Positions 35,920 through 46,151 of a DNA stretch of 64,000 bases are shown here, one piece after another. This DNA comes from Qipengyuania sphaerica (GTDB lineage: Bacteria; Pseudomonadota; Alphaproteobacteria; Sphingomonadales; Sphingomonadaceae): assembly GCF_019711595.1 (NCBI RefSeq), contig NZ_JAIGNR010000001.1, positions 496,001 through 560,000 of the forward strand. Direction: 5' to 3'. The position numbers and the translations under genes are program-made. Positions within the stretch are counted from its first letter, which is position 1; every line of letters starts with the position of its first letter. The notes beneath the pieces were generated by a model, which saw only the letters and a program-made list of their open reading frames with translations, did not search any database and was not told the DNA's origin.

Positions 35920-36825
35920 ATGGACGTATACCTGCCCATCGCGAACCTGTCGGTGAACGGTCTGTGGATCGTGGCACTGGGTGCGCTGACGGGAGTATTG
36001 TCCGGCCTGTTCGGCGTGGGCGGAGGCTTCCTCACAACGCCATTGCTGATCTTCTACGGCATCCCGCCGACGGTTGCTGCCGCTTCGGCCTCGACGCAGG
36101 TCACCGGGGCAAGCGTGTCGGGCGTGGTGGCGCATAGCAAACGCAAGGGCGTCGATTATCGCATGGGCACGGTGATGGTCGCCGGCGGCGTGATCGGGGC
36201 AGGGATCGGCGCGCTGCTGTTCCGCTTCTTCCGTTCGATCGGACAGATCGATGTGGTCATCAACGCACTCTACGTTGTCCTGCTGGGCTCAATCGGCCTG
36301 TTGATGGCCAAGGAATCGGTGCAGGTCCTGCGCGGTACGGTCGGAAAGCAGGCCGCGCGACGCCGCCATCACCCTTTGGTTGCCAACCTGCCGTGGCGCT
36401 GGCGGTTCTACGGTTCGGGTCTGTACATCAGCCCGCTGGCGCCCGCGCTTGTCGGCGTCGTGGTGGGCATCCTCACCATGCTCATGGGCGTGGGTGGCGG
36501 GTTCATCTTGGTGCCGGCGATGCTCTACATCCTTGGCATGAGCGCCAATGTCGTGGTCGGCACCAGTCTCTACAACATCCTCTTCGTCACCATAGCGACG
36601 ACGATCATGCATTCGGTTACCACCCGCGCGGTCGACATCGTCCTGGTGGCATTGCTGCTGATCGGTTCGGTCACCGGCGCACAGTTCGGTTCGCAGCTGG
36701 CAGTGCGCGCAAAGCCGGAGATCCTGCGACTGGTTCTTGCAGCGATCGTCCTCCTGATCGCGTTCCGCATGCTGCTCGGCCTGTTCTACCAGCCCGACGA
36801 AATCTATACGGTCTATCCGCTGTGA
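35920..36825 (+). CDS. TauE/SafE family anion exporter
   Basis: This 301-residue inner-membrane protein has two repeats of the TauE/SafE domain, each with a Gly-rich motif (GVLSGLFGVGGGFLTTPLL and GILTMLMGVGGGFILVPA). The family is implicated in export of sulfite, sulfoacetate or related anions. The next gene, a TIGR02186 protein, starts at a GTG overlapping the stop codon (GTGA), so the two are translationally coupled, probably as partners. The start ATG begins a membrane segment soon after. Substrate not determined. Confidence 0.92.
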   Translation: MDVYLPIANLSVNGLWIVALGALTGVLSGLFGVGGGFLTTPLLIFYGIPPTVAAASASTQVTGASVSGVVAHSKRKGVDYRMGTVMVAGGVIGAGIGALLFRFFRSIGQIDVVINALYVVLLGSIGLLMAKESVQVLRGTVGKQAARRRHHPLVANLPWRWRFYGSGLYISPLAPALVGVVVGILTMLMGVGGGFILVPAMLYILGMSANVVVGTSLYNILFVTIATTIMHSVTTRAVDIVLVALLLIGSVTGAQFGSQLAVRAKPEILRLVLAAIVLLIAFRMLLGLFYQPDEIYTVYPL

Positions 36826-37571
36826 GGGCGCTGTTCCTCCTTCTTGCAGCCCTTCTGCTTTCGGGCCAGCGCGATCCGGTGCTCGTGCCTGAAGTCTCGC
36901 AGCATGACGTCCAGGTCAGGCAGGGTTTCACCGGCACCGAACTGCTCCTGTTCGGCGCGGTCCTCGATCCGGCCGGGCGGGCAGGGCAGGGCTACGATAT
37001 CGTGGTCGTCCTCAAGGGGCCGAGCGAGCCGATCCGACTGCGCGAGAAGGAGCGTTTCGCCGGCGTCTGGATCAATGCGGAAAGCAATGATTTCCGCTCG
37101 GTGCCGAGCTTCTTTGCCGTCGCCTCCTCGCGGCCGATCGAGCAGATCGTCGATGAAAAGACCGCAGCAATCTACGAATTCGGCACACGCTATATCCAGC
37201 TTTCGCCCAGCGGCAGCATCAATCCCGAACTGCAATTGCGCTTCGCCTCCGGTCTAGTCGACCTGAAACAGCGGCAGGGCCTCTACAAAGAGGATTTCGA
37301 CGGCGTGCAGATCAACGAGAACGTGCTGTACCAGGCGCGCATCTCGCTGCCGTCCAACGTCACCACTGGCACATACACGGCAGAAACCTTTGCGGTCAGC
37401 AACGGCCGTGTCATCGCCTCGGCAATGGCCGAGGTCGAGGTTCGCAAGGTCGGGTTCGAGCGTTTCGTCGCCCTGAGCGCCAACAATTGGGGGCTCGCAT
37501 ACGGGCTTATTGCCGTGCTGCTGTCGGTCGGAATGGGCTGGGGCGCCGGACGTCTTTTCGCCCGGCTATAA
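36822..37571 (+). CDS. TIGR02186 family protein, partner of TauE/SafE
   Basis: This 249-residue membrane-anchored protein has an N-terminal signal-like segment (LFLLLAALLLSG), a periplasmic beta-rich domain (QVRQGFTGTELLLFGAVLDP; DIVVVLKGP; QINENVLYQARISLP), and a single C-terminal membrane helix (LAYGLIAVLLSVGMGWGAGRLF). This matches the alphaproteobacterial family TIGR02186 of unknown function. The GTG start is coupled to the upstream exporter. It plausibly acts as a periplasmic accessory or ligand-binding subunit; this is inference from context. Confidence 0.88.
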   Translation: MRALFLLLAALLLSGQRDPVLVPEVSQHDVQVRQGFTGTELLLFGAVLDPAGRAGQGYDIVVVLKGPSEPIRLREKERFAGVWINAESNDFRSVPSFFAVASSRPIEQIVDEKTAAIYEFGTRYIQLSPSGSINPELQLRFASGLVDLKQRQGLYKEDFDGVQINENVLYQARISLPSNVTTGTYTAETFAVSNGRVIASAMAEVEVRKVGFERFVALSANNWGLAYGLIAVLLSVGMGWGAGRLFARL

Positions 37572-37668
37572 CAGGGCACTTGCGCGTTAACGTTGACCCG
37601 ATCTTAACCCTTATCCGCCACTACACTCGGCAGCTGCACCTGTGCAATTTTGGGGCGTTGAACGAGTT

Positions 37669-39654
37669 ATGAGCCAGATGGGTAACGGGAAATTCGGGGC
37701 ATTCGGCGCGGGACGCCAGATGGAGGCCGAGGAGGCCGGTCGTCGATCCTTGCGCGACCGGATCCGTGGCAATCACGATAACCAGGAAGCCGCCGCGCGC
37801 ACCTCCTCGCGATCGGGATACGTCCATCAGCAACCCGAAGGGCAGCCTCAGGCTGTACCGCAGCAGAAGGCAGAAGCGCCTGCAGCTCCCCAGCCGCAGC
37901 CCCAGCAACAGGGTGAAGCTCCGGTTACGAAACCCGCTACGCAGGCCGCTGCTGCCCCGAAATTGGGCGAAGCACCGCCGCGCCCCTCCGATCTCGCTCC
38001 CAAGCCTGCTCCTCAGCCGGAGCCGGAGCCCGATGCAGAAGACGCGCCGCCGAGCGAGAACGCCACCCAGCCGATCGGCGTGGTGCTCGAGATCGCCGGT
38101 TCGGGATCGATGATTGCCATCGACCTCCAGCGTCTTTCGGAATGCAGCCAGGACGAGGACCCGGCCATCGGCATGGCGGGCCAGGTCGGTTCGCAGATCA
38201 AGATCCGCGTCGGCAACAGCTGGCTGCTCGCCAGCGTGCGCAACCAGAAACAGGACCGCAAGGCGGGCAGCATCCTCGCCAACATCGACTTCCTCGGCGA
38301 AGGCGTGGAGGAAAAGCTCACCGGTCGCCTTCACGGTTTCCGCCGCGGTGTGACGCGTTACCCGATCCCGGGCGCGTTGGTGTATCCCGCCTCCACCGCC
38401 GACCTCAAGCAGGTCTATGCCAGCGACGGCCGCAGCGCGGTCACGATCGGCAAGGTGTACCCCACCAAGGACATTCGCGCGGGCCTTTATGTCGACGCGA
38501 TGCTCGGCAAGCATTTCGCTCTGCTGGGCTCCACCGGTACCGGTAAGTCGACCAGCGCCGCGCTGATCCTCCACCGTATTTGCGAGGCGGCGCCCGAAGG
38601 CCACATCGTCATGGTCGACCCGCACGGAGAATATTCGGCTGCTTTCCGCCAGACCGGCGTGATCCTCGACGTCTCGAACCTGCAGATGCCGTACTGGATC
38701 ATGAACTTCGAAGAACATTGCGAAGTGCTCCTCACCAGCAACGGCAACGAACGCCAGGTCGATTCCGACATCCTTGCGAAATGCCTTCTGAAAGCGCGCC
38801 AGAAAAGCCGCCTTGCCGAAAGCATGGGCAAGATCACGGTGGATTCGCCGATCCCTTACCTGCTCTCGGATCTCTCCAACGAGATTCAGGACCAGATGGG
38901 CAAGCTCGACAAGGCGACCAATTCCGCGCCTTACATGCGCATCAAGAACAAGCTGGAAGAATTGAAGGCCGACCCGCGCTACCAGTTCATGTTCTCCGGC
39001 ATGCTGGTCGCCGACACCATGACCGACTTCATCTCCAAGATCTTCCGCATGCCTTCGAACGGCAAGCCGATCTCGATCATCGACGTCTCGGGCGTGCCTT
39101 CGGACATTACTTCGACCGTGGTGGCGGTTCTCAGCCGCCTGGTTTTCGACTTTGCGATCTGGGGGCGTGAGGAAAAGACCACGCCGATCCTGCTGGTATG
39201 CGAAGAAGCCCACCGCTACGTGCCGAGCGAAAAGAACGCCGATGGCAACTCGGTGGGCACGATCCTTAGCCGTATCGCCAAGGAAGGCCGTAAGTACGGC
39301 ATCTCGCTGGGCCTCATCACGCAGCGTCCCTCCGATTTGGCCGAAGGCGTGCTGTCGCAGTGCGGTACGATCATCTCGATGCGCCTGAACAACGACCGCG
39401 ACCAGGAATTCGTCCGTGCGGCGATGCCCGAAGGTGCGCGCGGCTTCCTCGACGCGATCCCCGCGCTGCGCAACCGCGAGTGCATCATCTGCGGCGAGGG
39501 TGTCGCCATTCCGATCCGCGTGAGCTTCGACAACCTCGAGGAAGTCAAGCGCCCGGCATCGGAAGACCCGAGCTTCATCGAAATGTGGAACAACCCCGGC
39601 GGCGAAGAGGACATCGTCCTGCGCACCGTGCAGCGCTGGCGTTCGCAGGGATAA
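37669..39654 (+). CDS. HerA-like DUF87 ATPase
   Basis: This 661-residue protein is a HerA/FtsK-superfamily ATPase. An N-terminal region of about 130 residues is rich in Pro, Gln and Ala (disordered). A HAS-barrel-like beta domain (PIGVVLEIAGSGSMIAID) precedes the RecA-like core with Walker A GSTGTGKST at about 287-295, Walker B TPILLVCEEAHRYVP, and a late arginine motif (AKEGRKYGISLGLITQRPSDL). HerA enzymes translocate DNA, usually with the nuclease NurA; no nurA is near. A GTG nine codons upstream is an alternative start. Role here unknown. Confidence 0.9.
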   Translation: MSQMGNGKFGAFGAGRQMEAEEAGRRSLRDRIRGNHDNQEAAARTSSRSGYVHQQPEGQPQAVPQQKAEAPAAPQPQPQQQGEAPVTKPATQAAAAPKLGEAPPRPSDLAPKPAPQPEPEPDAEDAPPSENATQPIGVVLEIAGSGSMIAIDLQRLSECSQDEDPAIGMAGQVGSQIKIRVGNSWLLASVRNQKQDRKAGSILANIDFLGEGVEEKLTGRLHGFRRGVTRYPIPGALVYPASTADLKQVYASDGRSAVTIGKVYPTKDIRAGLYVDAMLGKHFALLGSTGTGKSTSAALILHRICEAAPEGHIVMVDPHGEYSAAFRQTGVILDVSNLQMPYWIMNFEEHCEVLLTSNGNERQVDSDILAKCLLKARQKSRLAESMGKITVDSPIPYLLSDLSNEIQDQMGKLDKATNSAPYMRIKNKLEELKADPRYQFMFSGMLVADTMTDFISKIFRMPSNGKPISIIDVSGVPSDITSTVVAVLSRLVFDFAIWGREEKTTPILLVCEEAHRYVPSEKNADGNSVGTILSRIAKEGRKYGISLGLITQRPSDLAEGVLSQCGTIISMRLNNDRDQEFVRAAMPEGARGFLDAIPALRNRECIICGEGVAIPIRVSFDNLEEVKRPASEDPSFIEMWNNPGGEEDIVLRTVQRWRSQG

Positions 39655-39755
39655 CCGAGCCGAAGGCGAGGCAGGGGCGACTGCCCGCCCGCAGCGGGTG
39701 CGGTTTGCCGCAGATCTAGCGAGGACGCACCGACGCAGGTCGGTGCGAAAAGCAA

Positions 39756-40490
39756 TTACGTCCCGCGGGTATCCCCGAACAGATGGATATGCAGGCGGTC
39801 GCTCAGGCGAAAGCCGTGTTCGAGGCATAGCGGGGCGAGCCATTTCTCCCGTGTACGCAAGGTCTCGCTGTCAGTCCCTTCGGGCATCAGGAAGACATGG
39901 CCGGGCTTGAAGCGGTAGCGGTCGCGAAGCGCCAGCACCTCGTCCACGTCCGCAGGCTCGGCAATCACGAATTTGAACCATGCGCGCGGGTCGGTGGCGT
40001 AGGCGTCGAGCCGCTCGGGCAGCAGCGCGAGATCTGCAGGATTGCCGCTGTGCGCCAGTTTCGGGCTGACGTTGAACTGGTCGATCCGGATATCGAGGGT
40101 CGCGGGCGCTTTAGTAGTGCCGTTGGTTTCGATCTCGACCGAGATATCGGGCAGCAGGTCGAGCAGCTTCGCCAGTGCCGGAGCCTGCAGCAGCGGTTCG
40201 CCCCCTGTGATCACCAGCCGGTTCTGGCCCAGCGACTGGATAATGGCAGCTACCTGTTCTTCGTCGAGCGTGACCTGGTTCGCCTTGCGCTCATAGGTCA
40301 CGCCGTCGCGGTGTGGTCGGTCGTCACCTTCGAAATGCCAGGTGTAGGCCGTGTCGCACCACACGCATGCAAGATTGCAGCGCGACAGGCGCATGAAGGC
40401 CACCGGGAGCCCCATGCTCGGCCCTTCGCCCTGGACCGAGGCGAAAATCTCCGGCCCTCCGGTGTCGTCGGTGGCGAGGACTAATGCCAT
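39756..40490 (-). CDS. queE: 7-carboxy-7-deazaguanine synthase QueE
   Basis: QueE is the radical SAM enzyme that contracts 6-carboxytetrahydropterin to 7-carboxy-7-deazaguanine in queuosine biosynthesis. The 244-residue protein has the CxxxCxxC cluster at Cys38, Cys42 and Cys45 (SRCNLACVWCDT), the substrate loop EIFASVQGEGPSMG, GGEPLL for SAM binding, and the late motif near HIHLFGDTRG. queC and queD are not in the window. Between it and the HerA gene (39655-39755) a short perfect hairpin (GCACCGAC/GTCGGTGC) is visible, without a clear T-run. Confidence 0.95.
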   Translation of the reverse strand: MALVLATDDTGGPEIFASVQGEGPSMGLPVAFMRLSRCNLACVWCDTAYTWHFEGDDRPHRDGVTYERKANQVTLDEEQVAAIIQSLGQNRLVITGGEPLLQAPALAKLLDLLPDISVEIETNGTTKAPATLDIRIDQFNVSPKLAHSGNPADLALLPERLDAYATDPRAWFKFVIAEPADVDEVLALRDRYRFKPGHVFLMPEGTDSETLRTREKWLAPLCLEHGFRLSDRLHIHLFGDTRGT

Positions 40491-40514
40491 GTTGAGTTCC
40501 AGCCGATAGTCATC

Positions 40515-41321
40515 TTAGCCCACCATCATTGAACCCTCGATGTCGCCTTCGGGAGACATCGATGCAACGATCGAGTGGCCAGCGAAGAGATCGCCATCGG
40601 CATAATAGATGCTTAGCGCGCCTGATCCGTCAACTTCCACGTCGGTCGGGGTGATCCGCGTAATCCACTCGGACCGGTCAAGGTCCTCGCCGTCATTGGC
40701 CCAGCCTTCAGCCCAGATACCATAATAGTCTTCGGTGATCCGTTGCCGAAATTGCGCGTCGATTTCCGCCTGCCTGTCCAGCGCATCCGAGAGATGATCG
40801 GCAGCCTTTGCGATCGAGTGCGCGCCCGGCTCGAGCGCCATCCTTACGGGAACACCGCACCATTTGCCGGTCGCTTCGAAGACATCGTGAAAGGTCTCTC
40901 CGGCTTTCAATGTGCCCAGCTTCGGATGCGTGTAATCGGGTGGATTGAGGATTTCGTGTGCTGCTTCGGAAAGCGCCGGATCGTGAGGCCGCCCCTGAAG
41001 GCGTAGCATTTCTACCGTCCTCATGATCTCTGGCGGTTTCTCCATGTCCCGCACCTTCAGCCTTATCGTCTGACCCTTACGGAGACGCCATCGCCACAGC
41101 GCAATCATATGTTCGCTCAGGATCGGCTTTTCGATACGCAGCGGATTCGTACATATCGGTCTATCTCCTTCCCGCCAAACGACTAGCTGGAAGGTGATCG
41201 ACCATTTTCCGCCGAGATCGCCTATTCCGGCAATGCCGAACGGGCCTACGATGCCGGTGACGATCCTTTGGGCTTGCTCGTCCATTCCGCCAGCTGGCGC
41301 GGTGATCGATTGATCGGTCAC
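40515..41321 (-). CDS. DUF2262-like protein coupled to valS
   Basis: This 268-residue soluble protein ends in a segment ([33 protein letters not shown]) that matches the C-terminal signature of DUF2262, a family of unknown function. The N-terminal part ([17 protein letters not shown]) is beta-rich. I chose the GTG that overlaps the valS stop (GTGA); an ATG 12 codons later is equally possible. A longer in-frame reading antisense-free into valS is a frame coincidence. Coupling to valS suggests constitutive expression; function unknown. Confidence 0.75.
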   Translation of the reverse strand: MTDQSITAPAGGMDEQAQRIVTGIVGPFGIAGIGDLGGKWSITFQLVVWREGDRPICTNPLRIEKPILSEHMIALWRWRLRKGQTIRLKVRDMEKPPEIMRTVEMLRLQGRPHDPALSEAAHEILNPPDYTHPKLGTLKAGETFHDVFEATGKWCGVPVRMALEPGAHSIAKAADHLSDALDRQAEIDAQFRQRITEDYYGIWAEGWANDGEDLDRSEWITRITPTDVEVDGSGALSIYYADGDLFAGHSIVASMSPEGDIEGSMMVG

Positions 41322-44026
41322 CCCAAGCGGGCCAGCGCCGCCGTCAGCCGCTCGATTTCGACGGTGTGATGCGCGAGATCGGCGCGGGCCTTTTCGACTG
41401 CTTCGGGCTTGGCTCGCTCGACGAAGTTGGCGTTGCCGAGGCGTCCTTCGAGCGATTTGGCTTCCTTGGCAGAAGCTTCCATCGCCTTGGTCAGGCGCGC
41501 CTTTTCGGCCTCGATGTCGATCACGCCTTCGAGCGGCACGATGAAGGCGTCCTCGCCCGCCGCCACCTGCATCGCCGCGCCGCCGGGCGCTTCGGCGAAA
41601 TGGATCGGCGTGAGCCGCGCGAGGCGTTCGATAGCAGCGGCGTTTTCTTCTGCAGTCTTGCGACCAAGAGCCGAGGGGGCAGGGCAATAAGCTTCCAGCT
41701 TCGCGCCGGGAGCAATGCCGAGCTCGTTCTTCGCCGTGCGCACTGCGCTGGTGAGCGCGATGAGCCAGTCGATCTCGGCCTTGGCCTGCGCATCGACTTC
41801 CGCCTGCGGCTCGGGCCATTTGGCGGTGATCAGCGGGTAGTCGGGCCGGTCGCCCTGCTTCGACCACAACTCTTCGGTGATGAAGGGCATGAAGGGATGC
41901 AGCATGACGAGGATCTGGTCGAGCGCCCAGCCGGCGACGGCCCTGGTTTCCTCGTCGAAATTGCCCTTGATCAGCTCGATATACCAGTCGCAGAACCGGT
42001 CCCACACGAAGTGGTAGATCGTGTTCGCGGCGGCATCGAAGCGCAAATCGGCCATCGCCTGTTCGAGCGCGTTCTTGGTCTCGACGACTTCGCCGATGAT
42101 CCACTTGTTGACGGCCTGCGTGGCAGCGGGCGCGGCGATGCTGGTGCTCGCGCCGATGCCGTTCGACTGGCAGAAACGTGTGGCATTCCAGAGCTTTGTC
42201 GCGAAGTTGCGATAGCCCTCGACGCGTTTCTCATCCATCTTGATGTCGCGGCCCTGGCTTTCCATCGCCGACATGAAGAAGCGCAGCGCATCGGCACCGT
42301 ACTGGTCGATGAGTCCCAGCGGGTCGACGACATTGCCCTTGGACTTGGACATCTTCGCCCCGTCGGCGGCGCGCACCAACCCGTGAAGGTACAGCCGCGG
42401 CCACGGCGCCTTTCCGGTCAGGTGCATGCCCTGCATCATCATGCGCGCATCCCAGAAGAACAGGATATCGAACCCGGAAATCAGCAGGTCGTTGGGATAG
42501 TGCTTGTCGAGCAGGTCGGTCTTCTCCGGCCAGCCGAGCGTGGCGAAGGGCCAGAGCGCGGAGGAGAACCACGTGTCGAGCACGTCGTCATCACGGGTCA
42601 GGGCAACGCCTTCGCCTGCCTGTGCCTGCGCCTCTTCCTCGGTCATGGCGACATAGGCCTTGCCCTCGGCATCATACCAGGCCGGGATCCGGTGACCCCA
42701 CCAGAGCTGGCGGCTGACGCACCAGGGCTGGATGTTCTCCATCCAGTTGAAGAAAGTCTTCTCCCAGCTCTTGGGGACAATTTCGATCGTGCCGTCCTTC
42801 ACCGCCTCGATGGGCGCCTTGGCAAGCTTTTCGGCATCGACATACCACTGGTCGGTCAGCCACGGTTCGATCACCACGCCGCCGCGGTCGCCGAAGGGCG
42901 TCGCGATGGTGCGCGGCTCGGCGTCGTGGAGGGTCTCGTTGCCTTCCTTGTCCTTGGTGACATGCGGGATGAGGAAGCCGAGCTCCTTCATCCGCGCGAC
43001 GACCAGTTCGCGCGCGCCGTCCACACCGTCACGCTTGAAGCGGTGCAGGCCGAGGAATTCGTCCGGCACCAGCCCGTCGGCGGTCTGGCAGACATTGCCC
43101 TCCGCATCGAGCATGTTGAGCATCTCGGCAGGCGCGAAACCGGCACGCTTGCCCACGTCGAAGTCGTTGAAATCGTGCCCCGGGGTGATCTTCACACAGC
43201 CCGAGCCGAGTTCGGGATCGGCATGCTCGTCGGCCACCACCTTGAAGCGGCGACCGGTTATCGGCTGGAGGATGTCCTTGCCGACGACCGATTTGTAGCG
43301 TTCGTCATCGGGGTGAACCGCAACGGCCATATCGGCTAGCATGGTCTCGGGGCGCGTGGTCGCGACGACAAGGTAATCCTTGCCTTCGGAGGTGGTCACG
43401 CCATCGGCCAGCGGGTAGCGGAAGTGCCAGAAGCCGCCCTTCACATCGGTGGTCTCGACTTCGAGATCCGAAATGGCGGTCTTGAGCTTCACGTCCCAGT
43501 TCACCAGCCGCTTGTCGCGGTAGATCAGCCCATCGTTATAGAGATCGACGAAGGTCTTGAGCACGGCTTGCGTGAAATGCGGGTCCATCGTGAACTGTTC
43601 GCGTGACCAGTCCATCGAGCAGCCTAGGCGGCGCAGCTGGCGGGTGATCTGGCCGCCGCTTTCCTCTTTCCATTCCCAGACCTTGTCGATGAAGTCCTCG
43701 CGCGAATAGTTGGTGCGCTTGTCCTGTTTCGCCTCCATCTGGCGCTCGACCACCATCTGCGTCGCGATCCCCGCATGGTCGACGCCCACGACCCACAGCG
43801 CATCCTTGCCGCGCAGGCGTTCGTAGCGGATCACCACGTCCTGCAGCGTGTTGTCGAGCGCGTGCCCGATATGGAGCGAGCCCGTAACGTTCGGCGGCGG
43901 GTTCACGATGGTGAAGGGCTCGGCATCGGGCCGCTCGGGCCGGAACAGGCCGTTTTCTTCCCAATGCGCGTACCAGCGCCGCTCGATATCGGCGGGATCG
44001 AAAGTCTTGGATAATTCGGTGGACAT
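41318..44026 (-). CDS. valS: Valyl-tRNA synthetase
   Basis: ValS attaches valine to tRNA-Val. The 902-residue class I synthetase has HIGH at residues 52-55 ([14 protein letters not shown]), a CP1 editing domain ([11 protein letters not shown] region), a KMSKS loop ([14 protein letters not shown]), the anticodon-binding helical domain, and a C-terminal coiled coil ([23 protein letters not shown]). I chose the ATG of MSTELSK; four codons upstream a second ATG is possible. It is followed by the coupled DUF2262-like gene and is divergent from the Mla permease. Normal length for the family. Confidence 0.98.
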   Translation of the reverse strand: MSTELSKTFDPADIERRWYAHWEENGLFRPERPDAEPFTIVNPPPNVTGSLHIGHALDNTLQDVVIRYERLRGKDALWVVGVDHAGIATQMVVERQMEAKQDKRTNYSREDFIDKVWEWKEESGGQITRQLRRLGCSMDWSREQFTMDPHFTQAVLKTFVDLYNDGLIYRDKRLVNWDVKLKTAISDLEVETTDVKGGFWHFRYPLADGVTTSEGKDYLVVATTRPETMLADMAVAVHPDDERYKSVVGKDILQPITGRRFKVVADEHADPELGSGCVKITPGHDFNDFDVGKRAGFAPAEMLNMLDAEGNVCQTADGLVPDEFLGLHRFKRDGVDGARELVVARMKELGFLIPHVTKDKEGNETLHDAEPRTIATPFGDRGGVVIEPWLTDQWYVDAEKLAKAPIEAVKDGTIEIVPKSWEKTFFNWMENIQPWCVSRQLWWGHRIPAWYDAEGKAYVAMTEEEAQAQAGEGVALTRDDDVLDTWFSSALWPFATLGWPEKTDLLDKHYPNDLLISGFDILFFWDARMMMQGMHLTGKAPWPRLYLHGLVRAADGAKMSKSKGNVVDPLGLIDQYGADALRFFMSAMESQGRDIKMDEKRVEGYRNFATKLWNATRFCQSNGIGASTSIAAPAATQAVNKWIIGEVVETKNALEQAMADLRFDAAANTIYHFVWDRFCDWYIELIKGNFDEETRAVAGWALDQILVMLHPFMPFITEELWSKQGDRPDYPLITAKWPEPQAEVDAQAKAEIDWLIALTSAVRTAKNELGIAPGAKLEAYCPAPSALGRKTAEENAAAIERLARLTPIHFAEAPGGAAMQVAAGEDAFIVPLEGVIDIEAEKARLTKAMEASAKEAKSLEGRLGNANFVERAKPEAVEKARADLAHHTVEIERLTAALARLG

Positions 44027-44130
44027 GGGGAGGCCCATGCCAGCCAGAATTGTGCGATGCAACGCCGGATGGGCATGAGCGTTGTTACCCGCTTGTTTAG
44101 CAGCCGATTTCCCCGCATACCGCGCAGCGA

Positions 44131-45240
44131 ATGACAGGTCTGGCGGAATACGAACTGCACGAAGGCGAGGGGGGAGCGGTCTTGACGCTGACCGGACCCT
44201 ATCTCGTGTCGACTATCGGTGCGCTCGACGAAGAGCTGCGCGACCTGCCCGGCCCGATCGCCAAGGTCGATATTTCCGGCGTTACCGAGATCGATACCGT
44301 GGGCGCGTGGATGGCCTGCAGCATCTCGACCGATCATCAGGCGGAAATCACCGGAGCGAGCGACCGGGCCCAGCGCCTGCTGGGTGCGCTCGACGGCATC
44401 GATAGCGAGCAGGAACTGGCCGCCCCCCGGCTTCCGGTGTGGAGCCGCGTGCCCGAAGCCATGGGCGAGAAGATGTTCAACGCCCGGACCGGGATCGTCG
44501 GCGTCGTCAGCTTTCTCGGCGCGCTGCTGATCTCGGCCGGGACGCTGCTGCGCAATCCACGGCGGTTCCGGATGGTCGCGCTCGTCCACCAGATCGAACT
44601 GGTGGGCGTTTCCGCCTTGCCGATCATAGGCCTGATGAGTTTCCTCATCGGCATCGTGATCGCGCAGCAGGGCGCGGTCCAGCTGGCTGCATTCGGAGCG
44701 GAGACGCTCACGGTGAACCTCGTCGGGCGCATCACCTTGCGCGAACTGGGCGTGCTGATGACCGCGATCATGGTCGCAGGCCGCTCGGGTTCGGCCTTCG
44801 CGGCACAGCTCGGCACGATGAAGCTGACCGAGGAAGTCGACGCCATGCGCACGATCGGCATCTCGCCGATGGAAGCGCTGGTCATCCCGCGCATCATGGC
44901 CGCTGTCCTGATGATGCCGCTGCTCGGCTTCTATTCCTCCTGCGTTGCGATCATCGGAGGGGCCGTGGTCGGGGACCTGATGCTCGGCATTCCTTTCTGG
45001 ACCTTCCTAGCGCGCATCCAGGAAGTGGTGCCGACCTATGACGTGTGGGTGGGCCTCATCAAGGCACCGGTCTTCGGGCTGATCGTCGGCCTCGCAGGCT
45101 GCTATCACGGCCTTCAGGTGCGCGGTAATTCGGAAGAAGTCGGGACCCGAACGACAATGTCGGTCGTCTCGGCCATCTTCGCTGTCATCGTGCTCGATGC
45201 ATTCTTCGCCGTATTCTTCACCGAATTGGGTTGGGGCTGA
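44131..45240 (+). CDS. mlaE: MlaE-type ABC permease with an N-terminal STAS domain
   Basis: This 369-residue protein combines an N-terminal STAS-like domain (about residues 1-100, [16 protein letters not shown]) with the MlaE permease fold ([18 protein letters not shown], then [32 protein letters not shown] and [18 protein letters not shown]). It belongs to ABC systems moving phospholipids between the membranes. The fused STAS domain replaces the separate MlaB subunit of E. coli. It is the first gene of an operon with the ATPase, MCE protein and lipoprotein. The next gene overlaps by one base. Confidence 0.94.
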   Translation: MTGLAEYELHEGEGGAVLTLTGPYLVSTIGALDEELRDLPGPIAKVDISGVTEIDTVGAWMACSISTDHQAEITGASDRAQRLLGALDGIDSEQELAAPRLPVWSRVPEAMGEKMFNARTGIVGVVSFLGALLISAGTLLRNPRRFRMVALVHQIELVGVSALPIIGLMSFLIGIVIAQQGAVQLAAFGAETLTVNLVGRITLRELGVLMTAIMVAGRSGSAFAAQLGTMKLTEEVDAMRTIGISPMEALVIPRIMAAVLMMPLLGFYSSCVAIIGGAVVGDLMLGIPFWTFLARIQEVVPTYDVWVGLIKAPVFGLIVGLAGCYHGLQVRGNSEEVGTRTTMSVVSAIFAVIVLDAFFAVFFTELGWG

Positions 45241-46148
45241 TGGCAGGAGACAATGGCACTGCAGCCCCAGGTCGGCACGAGCGCTTTCGCGGAGACAATC
45301 CCATCGTCGTTTCGGGACTGAAGAACCAGTTCGGCGACGCGGTCATTCACGAAGACCTCGACCTCAAGGTAAGGCGCGGCGAAATCCTCGGCGTGGTCGG
45401 CGGCTCTGGAACGGGCAAGTCGGTGCTGATGCGCTCGATCATCGGGCTGCAAATGCCGACCGCGGGCGATATCCATGTCTTCGGCAAGTCGATCGTCGAT
45501 GCCGAGCCGGACGAGGAAATCGGCGTGCGCGACCGCTGGGGCGTGCTGTTCCAGGGCGGCGCACTGTTCTCGACGCTTACCGTGGGCGAGAATGTCGAAG
45601 TTCCGCTGAAGCAGTTCTATCCGCAGATTTCGGACGAGCTTCGCCACGAAATCGCGCGCTTCAAGATCATTCTCTCGGGCCTGCCCGAGGAGGCGGTCAA
45701 CAAATATCCGAGCGAACTTTCGGGCGGCATGAAGAAGCGCGCAGGCCTTGCCCGCGCGCTGGCTCTCGACCCTGAACTGCTGTTCCTCGACGAGCCTACC
45801 GCGGGCCTCGACCCCATCGGTGCGGCGGCGTTCGACAATCTGACGCGCGAGCTGAAGGAAACGCTCGGTCTCACGGTGTTCCTGATCACTCACGATCTCG
45901 ATACGCTGCACGAGATTTGCGACCGGGTCGCGGTGATCGCCGACAAGAGGGTCATCGCGGTCGACACGGTTCCCAACCTGATGGAACTCGACCACCCCTG
46001 GATCCAGGAATATTTCAACGGCCCGCGCGGCCGGGCGGCGCTTACCGCGCAGGCGCTCGACGAATTGCGCCGGCACATGGACGAACCCGTGGCTGCGCAT
46101 GCCGTCAAAGCGTTGGACAAACCGCCTGCGGGCAAGGATAAGGCCTAA
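45240..46148 (+). CDS. mlaF: MlaF-type ABC ATPase
   Basis: This 302-residue ATPase energises the lipid transporter. Motifs: Walker A GGSGTGKS, signature ELSGGMKKRAGLARAL, Walker B LLFLDEPTAGLDP and the H-loop ITHDL. The start ATG overlaps the permease stop (TGATG); a TTG three codons upstream is disfavoured. About 25 extra residues precede the core, and the C-terminus extends past the typical end with an Ala-rich tail. It is followed three bases later by the MCE protein gene. Confidence 0.95.
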   Translation: MAGDNGTAAPGRHERFRGDNPIVVSGLKNQFGDAVIHEDLDLKVRRGEILGVVGGSGTGKSVLMRSIIGLQMPTAGDIHVFGKSIVDAEPDEEIGVRDRWGVLFQGGALFSTLTVGENVEVPLKQFYPQISDELRHEIARFKIILSGLPEEAVNKYPSELSGGMKKRAGLARALALDPELLFLDEPTAGLDPIGAAAFDNLTRELKETLGLTVFLITHDLDTLHEICDRVAVIADKRVIAVDTVPNLMELDHPWIQEYFNGPRGRAALTAQALDELRRHMDEPVAAHAVKALDKPPAGKDKA

Positions 46149-46151
46149 CCA

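Noticed and set aside
39655-39755. Hairpin between herA and queE as a terminator
   Set aside because: The 8-bp stem GCACCGAC/GTCGGTGC is perfect, but neither strand shows a convincing T-run after it.
37621-39843. Long open frame of 740 codons on the minus strand across the HerA gene
   Set aside because: It is antisense to a protein with clear Walker motifs, has Arg/His-rich low-quality composition, and no ribosome binding site. Open antisense frames are expected in G+C-rich codon-biased genes.
41366-43339. 657-codon plus-strand frame across valS
   Set aside because: Antisense to valyl-tRNA synthetase, with no domain or ribosome binding site.
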